The notes: a model not told the origin generated them from the sequence alone. Shown: positions 27,148 through 35,773, counted from the first letter of the stretch. The stretch: 64,000 nt of DNA from Mesorhizobium metallidurans STM 2683 (GCF_000350085.1 NZ_CAUM01000023.1:24097-88096), one strand, 5' to 3'. Made by a program: numbers and translations.

Positions 27148-27198
27148 AGAGCATGATGCCGAAAAGTGTGAAGCGGTTTTCGCACGACATCATGCTCT
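27148..27198. repeat. Dispersed palindromic repeat, AGAGCATGATG family
   Basis: The perfect 11-bp arms AGAGCATGATG/CATCATGCTCT enclose GAAAAGTGTGAAGCGGTTTT. A relative with the same core lies at 49398-49468. It is located between matA and matB within one transcription unit. Confidence 0.8.
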
Positions 27199-27213
27199 AT
27201 CCCTTTAGATTTG

Positions 27214-27264
27214 GAGCCGGATTCAGATTTCAGGTCGATTCGACCTGAAATCTGAATCCGGCTC
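27214..27264. repeat. 51-bp perfect palindrome ending at the matA stop codon
   Basis: Two 25-base arms (GAGCCGGATTCAGATTTCAG + GTCGA and its exact complement) surround a single central base. The right end is the first base of matA's reverse-strand stop codon. It would form a very stable mRNA hairpin between matA and matB, as terminator, attenuator or mRNA stabiliser. Confidence 0.85.
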
Positions 27265-28631
27265 TAGGGTTGGGCGGATCGACCAGGCGGCAAAAGCTGC
27301 GGCGCGGCCGGCCTCACTGCGGCTTTCGGCAGCAGGCGGCGCACGGTGGGTGCGGCCGCCACATCGTTTTTGGCAGCGAACAGCTCGTGGTTCTTCTCGA
27401 TGTCGTCGAGCTTGTAGCGGTAATTGACCATCAGGCCATGCGCCTGCCGCAGAGCGCGGGGCGACAGGTCGCCGAAAAGGTTGATGCGCTCCAGCCGCGC
27501 GCCATTGCCGAGATGGAACCGCGCGACCGAGTCGATGACCTTGCCGGAAGTGGTGCGGGCCTCGAGGAAATACTGCGCCGCCAGGGCAAGCAAGACCTCG
27601 CCTGCGCGGTCGCGCTGAGCGGCGTCCGCATGCCAGCCCTCGTTGGCGATAAGGTTCTGTGCCTCGGCGGCGGATGGGCTGGCCTGTTCGGCCAGCCAGC
27701 GGGCAAAACCCGGCACCGGCGACAGCGTGACGAAATCGGTCAGGCCGGGAAGGTCGCGGCGCAGATCCTCGACCACCTGCTTGATCAGGAAATTGCCGAA
27801 GGAAATGCCGCGCAGCCCCTCCTGGCAGTTGGAGATGGAATAGAACACCGCCGTCGTCGCCTGCCGTGGCTGCACCGGCGGCCGTTCGTCGGCAAGCAGC
27901 TCGGCGATCGTCAACGGCATGGCGCGGGTGAGCGCGACCTCGACGAAGATCAGCGGCTCGTCGCCGAGCTGCGGATGGAAGAACGCATAGCAGAGCCGGT
28001 CGTCGGGCTCGATGCGGCGGCGCAGATCGTCCCAGGTGTGGATGGCATGCACCGCTTCGTAGCGGATGATCTTTTCCAGGATGTTGGCCGGCGTCGACCA
28101 GTCGATCCGCCGCAGCACCAGGAAGCCGCGATTGAACCATGACGACAGAAGATGCGTGAAGTCGGCATCGACGATGGCAAGGTCGGGCGATGTTGTCAGC
28201 CGGGCAAGCAGATCCTCGCGCATGCGCACCAATGTCTCGATGCCGCCGGGCGCCAGGTTCAGGCGGCGCAGCAGCTCCTGCCGGGCCGGTTCGGCGGCAT
28301 CGTGCAAAGCGAGCGCGGTGTGATCGTCGGGCGCGTCGCGATAGGCATCAACGGCATCGGCAAGCCTGCCGTGATCGGTGCCGAAACGATCGCGCAGCAC
28401 ATGCAGGAAGGCCAGCCTGCCGTCGGCGTCGAGGGTGCGCCAGCGCTCGAGTATTTCGCGGGCATAGGCGACACCCGACGCTTCGCCCTGGCTGGAAAGC
28501 AGGCGCGTGCATAGACGTGCCAGGCTGTCGGCCGAGACCGGCTCGTCGCCGCGAACGAGGTTCAGCATCATCCGGCCGCGATCGGCGATGGTGTTCAGGA
28601 GATCAGCAAAAAAGAGGCTGCGGTCCATCAA
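27264..28631 (-). CDS. matA: Malonyl-CoA decarboxylase
   Basis: This 455-residue enzyme matches the malonyl-CoA decarboxylase family throughout: a helical N-terminal domain, then a GNAT-like catalytic domain with AFFHPQLGDEPLIFVEVALT, NCQEGLRGISFGNFLIKQVVEDL and TLSPVPGFARWL, and a C-terminal VARFHLGNGARLERINLFGD stretch. It converts malonyl-CoA to acetyl-CoA and CO2. With matB it forms the rhizobial malonate route. Its promoter lies in the AT-rich divergent region shared with the SDR at 28772. Confidence 0.93.
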   Translation of the reverse strand: MMDRSLFFADLLNTIADRGRMMLNLVRGDEPVSADSLARLCTRLLSSQGEASGVAYAREILERWRTLDADGRLAFLHVLRDRFGTDHGRLADAVDAYRDAPDDHTALALHDAAEPARQELLRRLNLAPGGIETLVRMREDLLARLTTSPDLAIVDADFTHLLSSWFNRGFLVLRRIDWSTPANILEKIIRYEAVHAIHTWDDLRRRIEPDDRLCYAFFHPQLGDEPLIFVEVALTRAMPLTIAELLADERPPVQPRQATTAVFYSISNCQEGLRGISFGNFLIKQVVEDLRRDLPGLTDFVTLSPVPGFARWLAEQASPSAAEAQNLIANEGWHADAAQRDRAGEVLLALAAQYFLEARTTSGKVIDSVARFHLGNGARLERINLFGDLSPRALRQAHGLMVNYRYKLDDIEKNHELFAAKNDVAAAPTVRRLLPKAAVRPAAPQLLPPGRSAQP

Positions 28632-28690
28632 TCCTGACTCCCGAAAAGGAGCCCCCTGAAGAGGTCCGGAAAGGCATCCAATAGAGATTT

Positions 28691-28730
28691 AAAATATCGA
28701 TATAACTTTGACATATCAATAAAAATCGCT
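28691..28730. promoter_or_regulatory. AT-rich divergent promoter/operator block, copy A
   Basis: The minus strand shows TTGATA (28719-28714), 17 bases, then TATTTT (28696-28691), a good promoter for matA. The block contains the palindromes TTGACATATCAA (28708-28719) and ATATCGATAT (28694-28703), and AAATCGCTAA beside them. The same elements recur at 31850-31889. A GntR-family regulator is encoded between the two copies. Confidence 0.55.
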
Positions 28731-28771
28731 AAAAATGGAGAAGAGATATCTTGACTGGAGGATCGCCTTTC

Positions 28772-29542
28772 ATGGATGTGGCAGGACAGTTCACGCTGAC
28801 CGGCAAGACCGCCTTCATCACCGGTGGCGGTGGCGGGCTCGGCGTCGCGGTGGCCGAAGCCTATCTCGCTTCCGGCGCCTCCGTCGTCATTTCCGATGTC
28901 GATGCCGACAAGGTCGACGCCGCGGTCAAGGGTCTTGAGTCCAAGGGCACGGTGATCGGTGCGCCCTGCGACGTCACCGATGCGGCCAGCGTTGCAGATG
29001 CCGTCGCCAAGGCCGAGGTCGCGCTCGGCAAGATCGACATTCTGATGACGGCGGCCGGGTTTGCCAGGCGCACCGCCGCGGTCGACCTGGAGCCTGAAGA
29101 ATTCGATCGCATCATGGCGATCAACGTCAAAGGCACGTTCCTGCCGGCACAGGCGGTGGCGCGCGGCATGATCGCGCGTGGCCAGGGCGGCAAGATCATC
29201 ACCATCGGCTCGGTGCGCGGGCTTGTCGGCCATCCGCTCGGCTATGTCAGCTACGGCACCAGCAAGGGCGCGGTGCATCTGCTGACGCGTCAATTGGCGA
29301 CGGAGTGGGCGCAGCATCGCATCAACGTCAATTGCATCGCACCGTCGGTCATCAAGACACCTCTTGCCGATTTCATCCTCAAGACAGCGGAAGTGCGCGA
29401 TCTCTTCATGTCGCGCATTCCGTTCAACCGCCCTGCCGAACCGGAGGAATTTGTCGGCGCCGCGATCTTCCTGGCGGCCAGGGCTTCCGACTTCGTCACC
29501 GGCCATGTCCTGTTCGTCGACGGCGGCAGCACCGCAGGCTAG
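28772..29542 (+). CDS. SDR family oxidoreductase
   Basis: This 256-residue SDR has TGGGGGLGV, MTAAGFA, a Ser in ITIGSVRG and YGTSK, ending DGGSTAG. The ribosome binding site GGAGG precedes ATG 28772 by 9 bases; an earlier in-frame ATG overlaps this site and is less likely. It is divergent from matA and convergent with the GntR gene. The substrate is unknown. Confidence 0.88.
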   Translation: MDVAGQFTLTGKTAFITGGGGGLGVAVAEAYLASGASVVISDVDADKVDAAVKGLESKGTVIGAPCDVTDAASVADAVAKAEVALGKIDILMTAAGFARRTAAVDLEPEEFDRIMAINVKGTFLPAQAVARGMIARGQGGKIITIGSVRGLVGHPLGYVSYGTSKGAVHLLTRQLATEWAQHRINVNCIAPSVIKTPLADFILKTAEVRDLFMSRIPFNRPAEPEEFVGAAIFLAARASDFVTGHVLFVDGGSTAG

Positions 29543-29565
29543 AGCATCGCACCCAAAAGTCGCCG

Positions 29566-30339
29566 CTACAGCCGCCGGCGCGCCTTGCCTGAGGCCGCCT
29601 TCGGGTCTCCGCTCTGGCTGAAGCGCTCCATGCACAGTGCCGTCGTCAGGCGGTAGTGGTCGAGCAAGGCCTGGACCGCGCCGTCGGCATTGCCGTCGAG
29701 GGCGCGTTCGGCGATCAGGCGATGCTCGCCGAGCTCGTCGCGCTGGACGCCGGCGCCGCCGCGCGCCATCTGGCGGTAGCGATAGGCCTGGTCGGCAAGC
29801 TGGTCGCAGAACCCCACCAGCCAGCGCGACCGGCAGGCCGAAATCAGCGCGCGGTGGAAGGCGCGATGCAGCTTTTCCCAATCGGGATTGGTTGGGGCGG
29901 GATTGGTCGCATCTGAGCTGATCGCCAGGGGATCCTCAGGCAAACGGCGCGGCGTGCGCGACAGGCGGTGCAGCGCCAGCACGAGCTGTTCCTCCCACTC
30001 ATGCGTGCGGTTGGCGATGGCTTCGCGCAGCGCCCGCTCTTCCAGCCAGCAGCGGGTGCGCGTCAGTTCCTCCAGCTCGGCCGCGCTGAGCGGCATGATG
30101 AAGAAGCCGCGCTGGTCGTGGCGGCCGAGCAGGCCTTCCGAGGCAAGCCGGTTGAGAGCTTCGCGAACGGGCGAAGCGCCGGCGCCATAACGGGAAACCA
30201 CCCATTCGACGCGCAGCTTGCTTTCGGTTTCGAGGACGCCGTGCAGCAAGTCATCGCGAAGCTGATGATAGACGGTGCTGGCGAGCGTGCTCTTGGACGC
30301 AGCGCCCTCGTCATTCAGATCGGCCGTTGCGTACGTCAA
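29566..30339 (-). CDS. GntR family transcriptional regulator, FadR/FCD subfamily
   Basis: This 257-residue regulator has an N-terminal winged helix (YHQLRDDLLHGVL, then RYGAGASPVREALNRLASEGLL) and an all-helical FCD-type ligand domain with LHRAFHRALISACRSRW and EHRLIAERALDG. It lies between two divergent promoter regions that share an AT-rich motif, so it is the natural candidate for their control. It may correspond to a MatR-like malonate regulator or to a regulator of the ring-cleavage genes; the sequence does not decide this. Confidence 0.88.
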   Translation of the reverse strand: MTYATADLNDEGAASKSTLASTVYHQLRDDLLHGVLETESKLRVEWVVSRYGAGASPVREALNRLASEGLLGRHDQRGFFIMPLSAAELEELTRTRCWLEERALREAIANRTHEWEEQLVLALHRLSRTPRRLPEDPLAISSDATNPAPTNPDWEKLHRAFHRALISACRSRWLVGFCDQLADQAYRYRQMARGGAGVQRDELGEHRLIAERALDGNADGAVQALLDHYRLTTALCMERFSQSGDPKAASGKARRRL

Positions 30340-30450
30340 TGCGGCTCCTGTTGCCTGCGTGGTGTTGCCCTTATCCGTGCCGTGGTCGGGCTCCTCGCCT
30401 ATCCTACAATGTCGGGCTTGCGGCCCTCAAGGGCAAGATCGCGCTTCTGA

Positions 30451-31449
30451 TCAAAGGCGAACGACCGCGCCGTCCTGGCTTGCCGACGTAACGATGGCCT
30501 CGAACAGCTTGATGTTGTCGAGAAGCTGCGCAGGGGTGAAGCGGTAAGGTTTCTCGCCGGCGACGGCAGCGGCCCAGGCCTCGAAATTCGCGGTGACCGT
30601 ATCGGCCGGGTGATGGACCGTCACCTGGCGCGGCTCCTTTGTGCCGGTGCAGACGGTGACGGTCGTCGGCTTGCCCTGGTCGACATTGCCTTCGCTGACG
30701 ATTTCGATCCAGCCCTTGTCGCCGAACACCGTGACGCGTCCATAATACGGCGTGCAGGACAAAAGGCTGATCGTGCCGCGCGCGCCGGATTTGAAGGTCA
30801 GCGATGCCGTCACGAAATCGGTGGCGGGCGGCTCGAAGATCAGGCTCGACGTCTGCGCGCGGACTTCGGCGGGAGCGCCGAAGAAGGCGACGCAGAGATC
30901 GGTCTGATGGATGCCCGTCGCCGTCATCATGCCGGCCGGCGCGTGCCTCGGGTCCAGCCGCCAGTTCGAACGGTCGATGCCGCGGAACAGATCGTGGCTG
31001 ATATTGGCCTCAAACAACAGCGGCTTGCCCAGCGTGCCGTCGTCGAGCAGTTTCTGGGCCTGCTCGAAGCATGCTTCGTAGCGGCGCTCATGGCCGATGC
31101 CGAGGATCTTGCCGGCTTTCCGGCAGGCTTCGATGACGCGGGCCGCACCGGCGGCGCTCATGGTGAGCGGCTTTTCGCAGAACAATTCCTTGCCGGCGGC
31201 GATCACCGCCAGGCACTGCTCCTCGTGCAATCGGTGCGGCGTGGCGAGGATCACGCCTTCGACGGCGTCGTCGGCAAGCACCGCGGCCAGATCGGCGGCA
31301 TGGCCGACGCCATGCTGGCGAAGGAAATCCAGAGCGCCTTCCGGCGGCGCCGGATCGACGCCGTAGAGCACCTGGAAACGCACACTCTTGTCGAGGCACG
31401 AGATGATCTGCTTGCCCCACCAGCCAAGACCTGCGACCGCGACACGCAT
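30451..31449 (-). CDS. Gfo/Idh/MocA family oxidoreductase
   Basis: This 332-residue protein has VAVAGLGWWGKQI at the N-terminus, FCEKPLTM (EKP motif) and GHERRYEACF, SNWRLDPRHAP and TGIHQTDLC in the C-terminal domain. It is a paralogue of the protein at 20750-21766. It sits downstream of the YciI gene on the minus strand, with 34 bases between them, and belongs to the set around the FAH/dioxygenase genes. Substrate unknown. Confidence 0.9.
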   Translation of the reverse strand: MRVAVAGLGWWGKQIISCLDKSVRFQVLYGVDPAPPEGALDFLRQHGVGHAADLAAVLADDAVEGVILATPHRLHEEQCLAVIAAGKELFCEKPLTMSAAGAARVIEACRKAGKILGIGHERRYEACFEQAQKLLDDGTLGKPLLFEANISHDLFRGIDRSNWRLDPRHAPAGMMTATGIHQTDLCVAFFGAPAEVRAQTSSLIFEPPATDFVTASLTFKSGARGTISLLSCTPYYGRVTVFGDKGWIEIVSEGNVDQGKPTTVTVCTGTKEPRQVTVHHPADTVTANFEAWAAAVAGEKPYRFTPAQLLDNIKLFEAIVTSASQDGAVVRL

Positions 31450-31483
31450 CCTGTTCTCCGATGTTGATCGACTCCGGGCTTCG

Positions 31484-31778
31484 TCAGCCCTGGCGCTTCT
31501 GGAAGGCGGTGATCGTCACGTCGCCCCAGACGCCGGCCCTTCCTGTAGGGATCGGCGCCATTGAACGCCTCGACTGCGCCGCGCCCGTCGGCGTCGACGA
31601 TCAGCAGGCTGCCCTTCATCGTGATGCCGTCGTCTTCCACCAGCGGCCCGGACATAATGAGGGTGACGCCATAGGTCGCCGCCGTCGTCAGATGCGCCTT
31701 GTGCGCATCCTGGCTGGCCAGCCGGCGCTGGAGGCCGTTCTCACCGTCGAGGGCATGGATGGCGAAAAGCATGGGCAT
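31484..31778 (-). pseudogene. YciI-domain protein with a single-base frameshift near the 3' end
   Basis: The first 80 residues match the YciI family (FAIHALDGENGLQRRLA...HKAHL, GPLVEDDG, GSLLIVDADG, FNGADPYRK). The family's usual ending lies in another frame: dropping one C from the CCC at 31537-31539 restores AGVWGDVTITAFQKRQG and a stop at 31484, a 97-residue protein. As written, translation runs on to 31251 inside the next gene. This is either a real lesion or a base-count error in a short homopolymer. YciI proteins resemble muconolactone isomerases, fitting the ring-cleavage neighbours. Confidence 0.75.
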
Positions 31779-31849
31779 TTTTCTCCTGCATGGGGCTGAA
31801 TCGGTCTGGTGTCCCGACTATAGGGAAACGCGCAGGGCTTTGCAATAAA

Positions 31850-31889
31850 ATCGATAATATATTGACATCAATAAAATTAGCGATTTTAA
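31850..31889. promoter_or_regulatory. AT-rich divergent promoter/operator block, copy B
   Basis: This block lies between the YciI gene (minus) and the FAH gene (plus). It contains ATTGACATCAAT (31861-31872), ATCGAT (31850-31855) and TTAGCGATTTTAA (31877-31889), the same elements in the same order as copy A at 28691-28730, with a two-base difference inside the TTGA/TCAA palindrome. TTGACA at 31862 could be the -35 for the FAH operon. Confidence 0.5.
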
Positions 31890-31915
31890 CAGAAGGCAGA
31901 TTGCAGGAGGATTTC

Positions 31916-32794
31916 ATGCGCTTTGCGGTTTGCATCGAGGATGGCGAGCGGCGGCTCGGCGTCGTGCGCGGGACCGACATCGCCGTGCTGGGCTCGTCGA
32001 GCCCTGACTTGCTCGAGCTCATCAACTGGGGCAAGGACGGGCTCGCCGCGATCGCCAAACAGGTTGAGGTCCTGCCGCCCGCCGCCTGGCAGAAGCTGGC
32101 GACGACGCCTTTGGCACTGCCCTTCGAACCGTCGGGTAAGATCGTCTGCCTTGGCCTGAACTACCGCGCGCATGCGCAGGAAGGCGGCTACGCGGTGCCG
32201 GATTATCCGGCGATCTTCCTGCGCACGGCGACGTCGCTGCTGCCGGCGGGTGAGGCGATCATCGCGCCGCGCGTCTCGGAAAAACTCGATTTCGAGGCGG
32301 AGCTGATGGTGATCGTCGGACGCGCTGGACGCTACATTTCGGAGGCCGATGCGCTGGATCACGTGTTCGGTTACACATGCTTCAACGACGCCTCGATCCG
32401 CGACTACCAGCGCAAGACGCATCAATGGACGCCCGGCAAGAATTTCGACAGGACAGGTGCGGTCGGCCCCGTCATCGTGACGGCGGACGAGCTTCCCGCC
32501 GGAGCTTCCGGCCTCGGCATCGCCTGCCGGCTGAACGGCGAGACGGTGCAGAATGCCAGCACCGCCGACATGATGGTCCCGGTCGCCATGGCGGTCTCGA
32601 TCATTTCGGAGTTCATGACGCTCGAACCCGGCGATATGATCGCCATGGGCACGCCGCAAGGCGTCGGCCACGCGCGCACGCCGCCGCTCTGGATGCGCCC
32701 CGGCGATGTGGTCGAGGTCGAGATCGAAGGCATCGGCATCCTGCGCAACGGCATCGCGGCCGAAGAGCCCGGGACACGCCCGGCAGCCAAGTGA
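31916..32794 (+). CDS. Fumarylacetoacetate hydrolase family protein
   Basis: This 292-residue protein has an N-terminal small domain and the FAH catalytic domain: GKIVCLGLNYRAHAQEGG, metal ligands in KLDFEAELMVIVG, then GYTCFNDASIRDYQ and GDMIAMGTPQGVGHA. Family members hydrolyse or decarboxylate ring-cleavage products (2-keto-4-pentenoate, acylpyruvates). The ribosome binding site GCAGGAGG precedes ATG 31916. It starts a three-gene operon with the dioxygenase and amidohydrolase. Confidence 0.9.
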   Translation: MRFAVCIEDGERRLGVVRGTDIAVLGSSSPDLLELINWGKDGLAAIAKQVEVLPPAAWQKLATTPLALPFEPSGKIVCLGLNYRAHAQEGGYAVPDYPAIFLRTATSLLPAGEAIIAPRVSEKLDFEAELMVIVGRAGRYISEADALDHVFGYTCFNDASIRDYQRKTHQWTPGKNFDRTGAVGPVIVTADELPAGASGLGIACRLNGETVQNASTADMMVPVAMAVSIISEFMTLEPGDMIAMGTPQGVGHARTPPLWMRPGDVVEVEIEGIGILRNGIAAEEPGTRPAAK

Positions 32795-32825
32795 GTGACA
32801 GGCCGGTACGGGAGGAGACGGCACC

Positions 32826-33689
32826 ATGCGCGACATCACCGCCGACAACATCACCGAAGCCGTGCAGCAGGCCTGGGGCAACGCGCCCCACCCGCGTCTG
32901 CATCACCTGCTGCAGCGGCTCACCCACCATGTCCACGCCTTCGTCCGCGAGGTCGGGCTGACGCATGAGGAATGGCTGGCGACGATCGATTTCCTGTGGC
33001 GTGCCGGCCAGATCAGCGACGACAAACGCAATGAATTCGCGCTGCTGTCCGACGTCATGGGCGTGACCTCGCTGGTCGATCTCCTCAACGCGACGCCGGG
33101 CGCCACCATCGGCAGTGTGCTTGGCCCCTTTTATTCGGATGACAGCCCGACAGTCCCCTTCGGCGCCGATCTGGTCAAGGACAATGAAGGCACGACCGTG
33201 CTGGTTACCGGCGTCGTGCGGGATACGGTGGGAAAGCCCATCTCCGGGGCAGTCGTCGACATGTGGCAGACCGACGCGAAAGGCGAATATGCCACGCAGG
33301 ACGCGGCGCAGGACGACGACAATTTGCGCTGCAAGCAAGAATGCGATGCCGAGGGCCGCTATGCCTTCACCACCGTCGAGCCGGCGCCCTACACGATCCC
33401 GATGGACGGTCCGGTCGGCGCGATCGTGGCGGCGGCGGGCCGGTCGCCCTGGCGGCCGTCGCATTTCCACTTCATCGTCAGGGCTGAGCGCCACAAGCCG
33501 ATCGTCACCGAAATCTTCTTCACCCATGACAAATTCGTCGACAACGACGCCGTCTTCGGCGTGCGCGAACCACTGGTGCGGAAGCTGGACGCCATGCGCG
33601 CCAGCGACGCCGGCCCGCCCGGCCTCGAACGACGGCCGGACAAGCGGCTCGATTTCGATTTCACGCTGGTGCCGCTGATCCGCTCATGA
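32826..33689 (+). CDS. Intradiol ring-cleavage dioxygenase (catechol/hydroxyquinol 1,2-type)
   Basis: This 287-residue enzyme has the helical N-terminal dimerisation domain of catechol/hydroxyquinol dioxygenases (AVQQAWGNAPHPRLHHLLQ) and the Fe(III) ligands: Tyr in KGEYATQD, Tyr in PAPYTIPMDGPVG, and two His in RPSHFHF. It cleaves an ortho-dihydroxy ring to a muconate or maleylacetate. A family choice between catechol and hydroxyquinol is not certain; the absence of muconate cycloisomerase nearby favours hydroxyquinol. Its last four bases overlap the amidohydrolase start. Confidence 0.9.
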   Translation: MRDITADNITEAVQQAWGNAPHPRLHHLLQRLTHHVHAFVREVGLTHEEWLATIDFLWRAGQISDDKRNEFALLSDVMGVTSLVDLLNATPGATIGSVLGPFYSDDSPTVPFGADLVKDNEGTTVLVTGVVRDTVGKPISGAVVDMWQTDAKGEYATQDAAQDDDNLRCKQECDAEGRYAFTTVEPAPYTIPMDGPVGAIVAAAGRSPWRPSHFHFIVRAERHKPIVTEIFFTHDKFVDNDAVFGVREPLVRKLDAMRASDAGPPGLERRPDKRLDFDFTLVPLIRS

Positions 33690-35059
33690 CGCAAGAGCCG
33701 CGCACCCTCATCCGCAACGCCATCGTGCTGTCGATGGATGACAGCGTCGGCGATTTTCTCGACGGCGACGTGCTTGTCGTCGGTGACCGGATCGCCGCCG
33801 TCGGGCAGAACTTGCAGGCGGATCAGGCCGAGGTGATCGACGGGCGCGGGCGCATCGTCATCCCCGGCATCGTCAACGGCCATATGCACACATGGCAGAC
33901 CGCTCTGCGCGGCCTCACCTCCAACATGACGCTGCTCGAATATTTCCGCTGGGTGCACCGGGGCCTGGCTACAGCCTTCCGGCCCGAGGACATTTACATC
34001 GCCACGCTTGCGGGGGCGATCGGCCAGATCAATGCCGGGGCGACCACGCTCGGCGACTGGTGCCACAACAATCCGACGTCAGACCATACCGATGCCGCGG
34101 TCGAGGCGTTGTTCGAGAGCGGCATACGCTCGGTCTTCCTGCACGGATCGCCGAAGCCCGATCCCAAACCCGGCCAGCCGCATTTTTCCGAAGTGCCGCT
34201 TCCGCGCCACGAGATCGAGCGCCTGCTGCGCGGCCGCTTTGCCGGCCGCGACCAGTTGGTGACGCTCGGGCTCGCTATCCTCGGGCCGCATTATTCGACC
34301 ATGGATGTCGCCCGCGCCGATTTCCGGCTGGCGCGCGAGCTCGGCATGGTCGCCTCGATGCATCAGGGCGGCGGCGAGGCCAAGACGCCGGGCGGCTGGG
34401 AGAGGCTGGAGGCCGAGGGGCTGGTCGGACCCGGCATCAATGTCGTGCATGGCAACAATCTGAGCGACGAGCAGATCAGGCGGTTCGTCGGCGCCGGCGT
34501 CTCGTTCACGGTGACGCCGGAGAACGAAATGACGCAAGGCCACGGCTTTCCCATCACCGGTCGGGTGCTGGCGGCCGGCGGGCAGCCGTCCTTCGGCGTC
34601 GACATCGAATCGCTGGTTTCCAGCGATATGTTCACGGTGGCGCGCATGGCGCTCGCCTGCCAGCGCTCGCTGGACAATGATCTGTCGCGCCGGACCACAG
34701 GCGAGATCCCCGGAGCCTGCATGGTCTCTACCCGCGATGCGCTGCGCTGGATCACCCTGGAAGGCGCAAGGATGCTGGGGCTGGACGACAGGATCGGCTC
34801 ACTGACGCCCGGCAAACAGGCCGACATCGCCATTTTGCGCGCCACGGACTGGAACATGTGGCCGGTTCACGATCCCTATTCGACCGTCATTATGCAGTCG
34901 AATGTCGGCAATGTGGAAACGGTGATGATCGCCGGCCAGTCCAGGAAGCGCGACGGAAAGCTCTTGTGGGACGATGCGGAGGGGGTGAAACGCGACCTCG
35001 AGGCTTCGGGCAGGCGTATCGTGTCGCAGCTCGGCATCCCGACGCAGTTGAATGGCTGA
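33686..35059 (+). CDS. Amidohydrolase family protein (ATZ/TRZ-like deaminase or chlorohydrolase)
   Basis: This 457-residue metal-dependent hydrolase has the HxH metal motif (VNGHMHTWQTAL), His in VASMHQGGG, His in INVVHGNN and Asp in FGVDIES. A C-terminal composite domain (LTPGKQADIAILR) is typical of the cytosine deaminase/TrzN/AtzA group. It overlaps the dioxygenase by ATGA, so it probably removes an amino, amide or halide group from the aromatic or heterocyclic substrate before cleavage. That role is inference. Confidence 0.9.
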   Translation: MTQEPRTLIRNAIVLSMDDSVGDFLDGDVLVVGDRIAAVGQNLQADQAEVIDGRGRIVIPGIVNGHMHTWQTALRGLTSNMTLLEYFRWVHRGLATAFRPEDIYIATLAGAIGQINAGATTLGDWCHNNPTSDHTDAAVEALFESGIRSVFLHGSPKPDPKPGQPHFSEVPLPRHEIERLLRGRFAGRDQLVTLGLAILGPHYSTMDVARADFRLARELGMVASMHQGGGEAKTPGGWERLEAEGLVGPGINVVHGNNLSDEQIRRFVGAGVSFTVTPENEMTQGHGFPITGRVLAAGGQPSFGVDIESLVSSDMFTVARMALACQRSLDNDLSRRTTGEIPGACMVSTRDALRWITLEGARMLGLDDRIGSLTPGKQADIAILRATDWNMWPVHDPYSTVIMQSNVGNVETVMIAGQSRKRDGKLLWDDAEGVKRDLEASGRRIVSQLGIPTQLNG

Positions 35060-35095
35060 GGCGCGGCGTCAGCCGGTCCCTCTGTCAACCGCCCC

Positions 35096-35773
35096 TCAGC
35101 CGGCCGCGTTGTCCGCCGCCGTCCTGATCGCCTCGATGTTCGCCCGATAAGCTTCGACGCTGTCGCCCTTGAAGATGGCCGCACCCGCGACCAGCACGCT
35201 GGCGCCGGCGGCGGCGACGAGCGGTGCCGTTTCGGACGAGACGCCGCCGTCGATCTCGATGCGGATCGGCCGGTTGCCGATCAGTGCCTTTACCCGCTTC
35301 ACCTTGTCGACGATGGCCGGAATGAACGCCTGGCCGCCGAAGCCCGGATTGACGGTCATGATCAGGATCAGGTCGAGCCGGTCGAGCACATATTCGACAG
35401 CACTTTCCGGCGTTGCCGGATTGAGCGACACGCCGGCCTTCTTGCCGAGATTCCTGATGGTCTGCAGCGAACGGTCGAGATGCGGCCCGGCCTCGGCATG
35501 AACCGTCATGCCGTCGCAACCGGCCTCGGCGAAGGCCGCCAGATAGGGATCGGCCGGCGCGATCATCAGATGGCAGTCGAAGAACGCCTTGGTGCGGTTG
35601 CGGATCGCCTTGATGACCGGCGGGCCGAAGGTGATGTTGGGCACGAAATGCCCGTCCATGACGTCGAGATGGATCCAGTCGGCGCCGGCCGCGGCCACCG
35701 CCTCGACCTCGTCGCCGAGCCTGGAGAAATCCGACGCCAGCACTGATGGAGCGATCAGGGTTTTTTTGCTCAT
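35096..35773 (-). CDS. rpe: Ribulose-phosphate 3-epimerase
   Basis: This 225-residue TIM-barrel enzyme has [17 protein letters not shown] (metal His/Asp), [20 protein letters not shown] and DGGVSSET. It interconverts ribulose 5-phosphate and xylulose 5-phosphate in the pentose phosphate pathway. ATG 35773 ([15 protein letters not shown]) matches the family's N-terminus; a longer upstream reading has no support. It converges with the amidohydrolase gene. Confidence 0.95.
   Translation of the reverse strand: MSKKTLIAPSVLASDFSRLGDEVEAVAAAGADWIHLDVMDGHFVPNITFGPPVIKAIRNRTKAFFDCHLMIAPADPYLAAFAEAGCDGMTVHAEAGPHLDRSLQTIRNLGKKAGVSLNPATPESAVEYVLDRLDLILIMTVNPGFGGQAFIPAIVDKVKRVKALIGNRPIRIEIDGGVSSETAPLVAAAGASVLVAGAAIFKGDSVEAYRANIEAIRTAADNAAG

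Noticed and set aside
31251..31778. A 175-residue YciI protein reading into the Gfo/Idh gene
   Set aside because: The last 95 residues have no family match and overlap the start of the next gene on the same strand. A one-base frameshift explains the sequence better.
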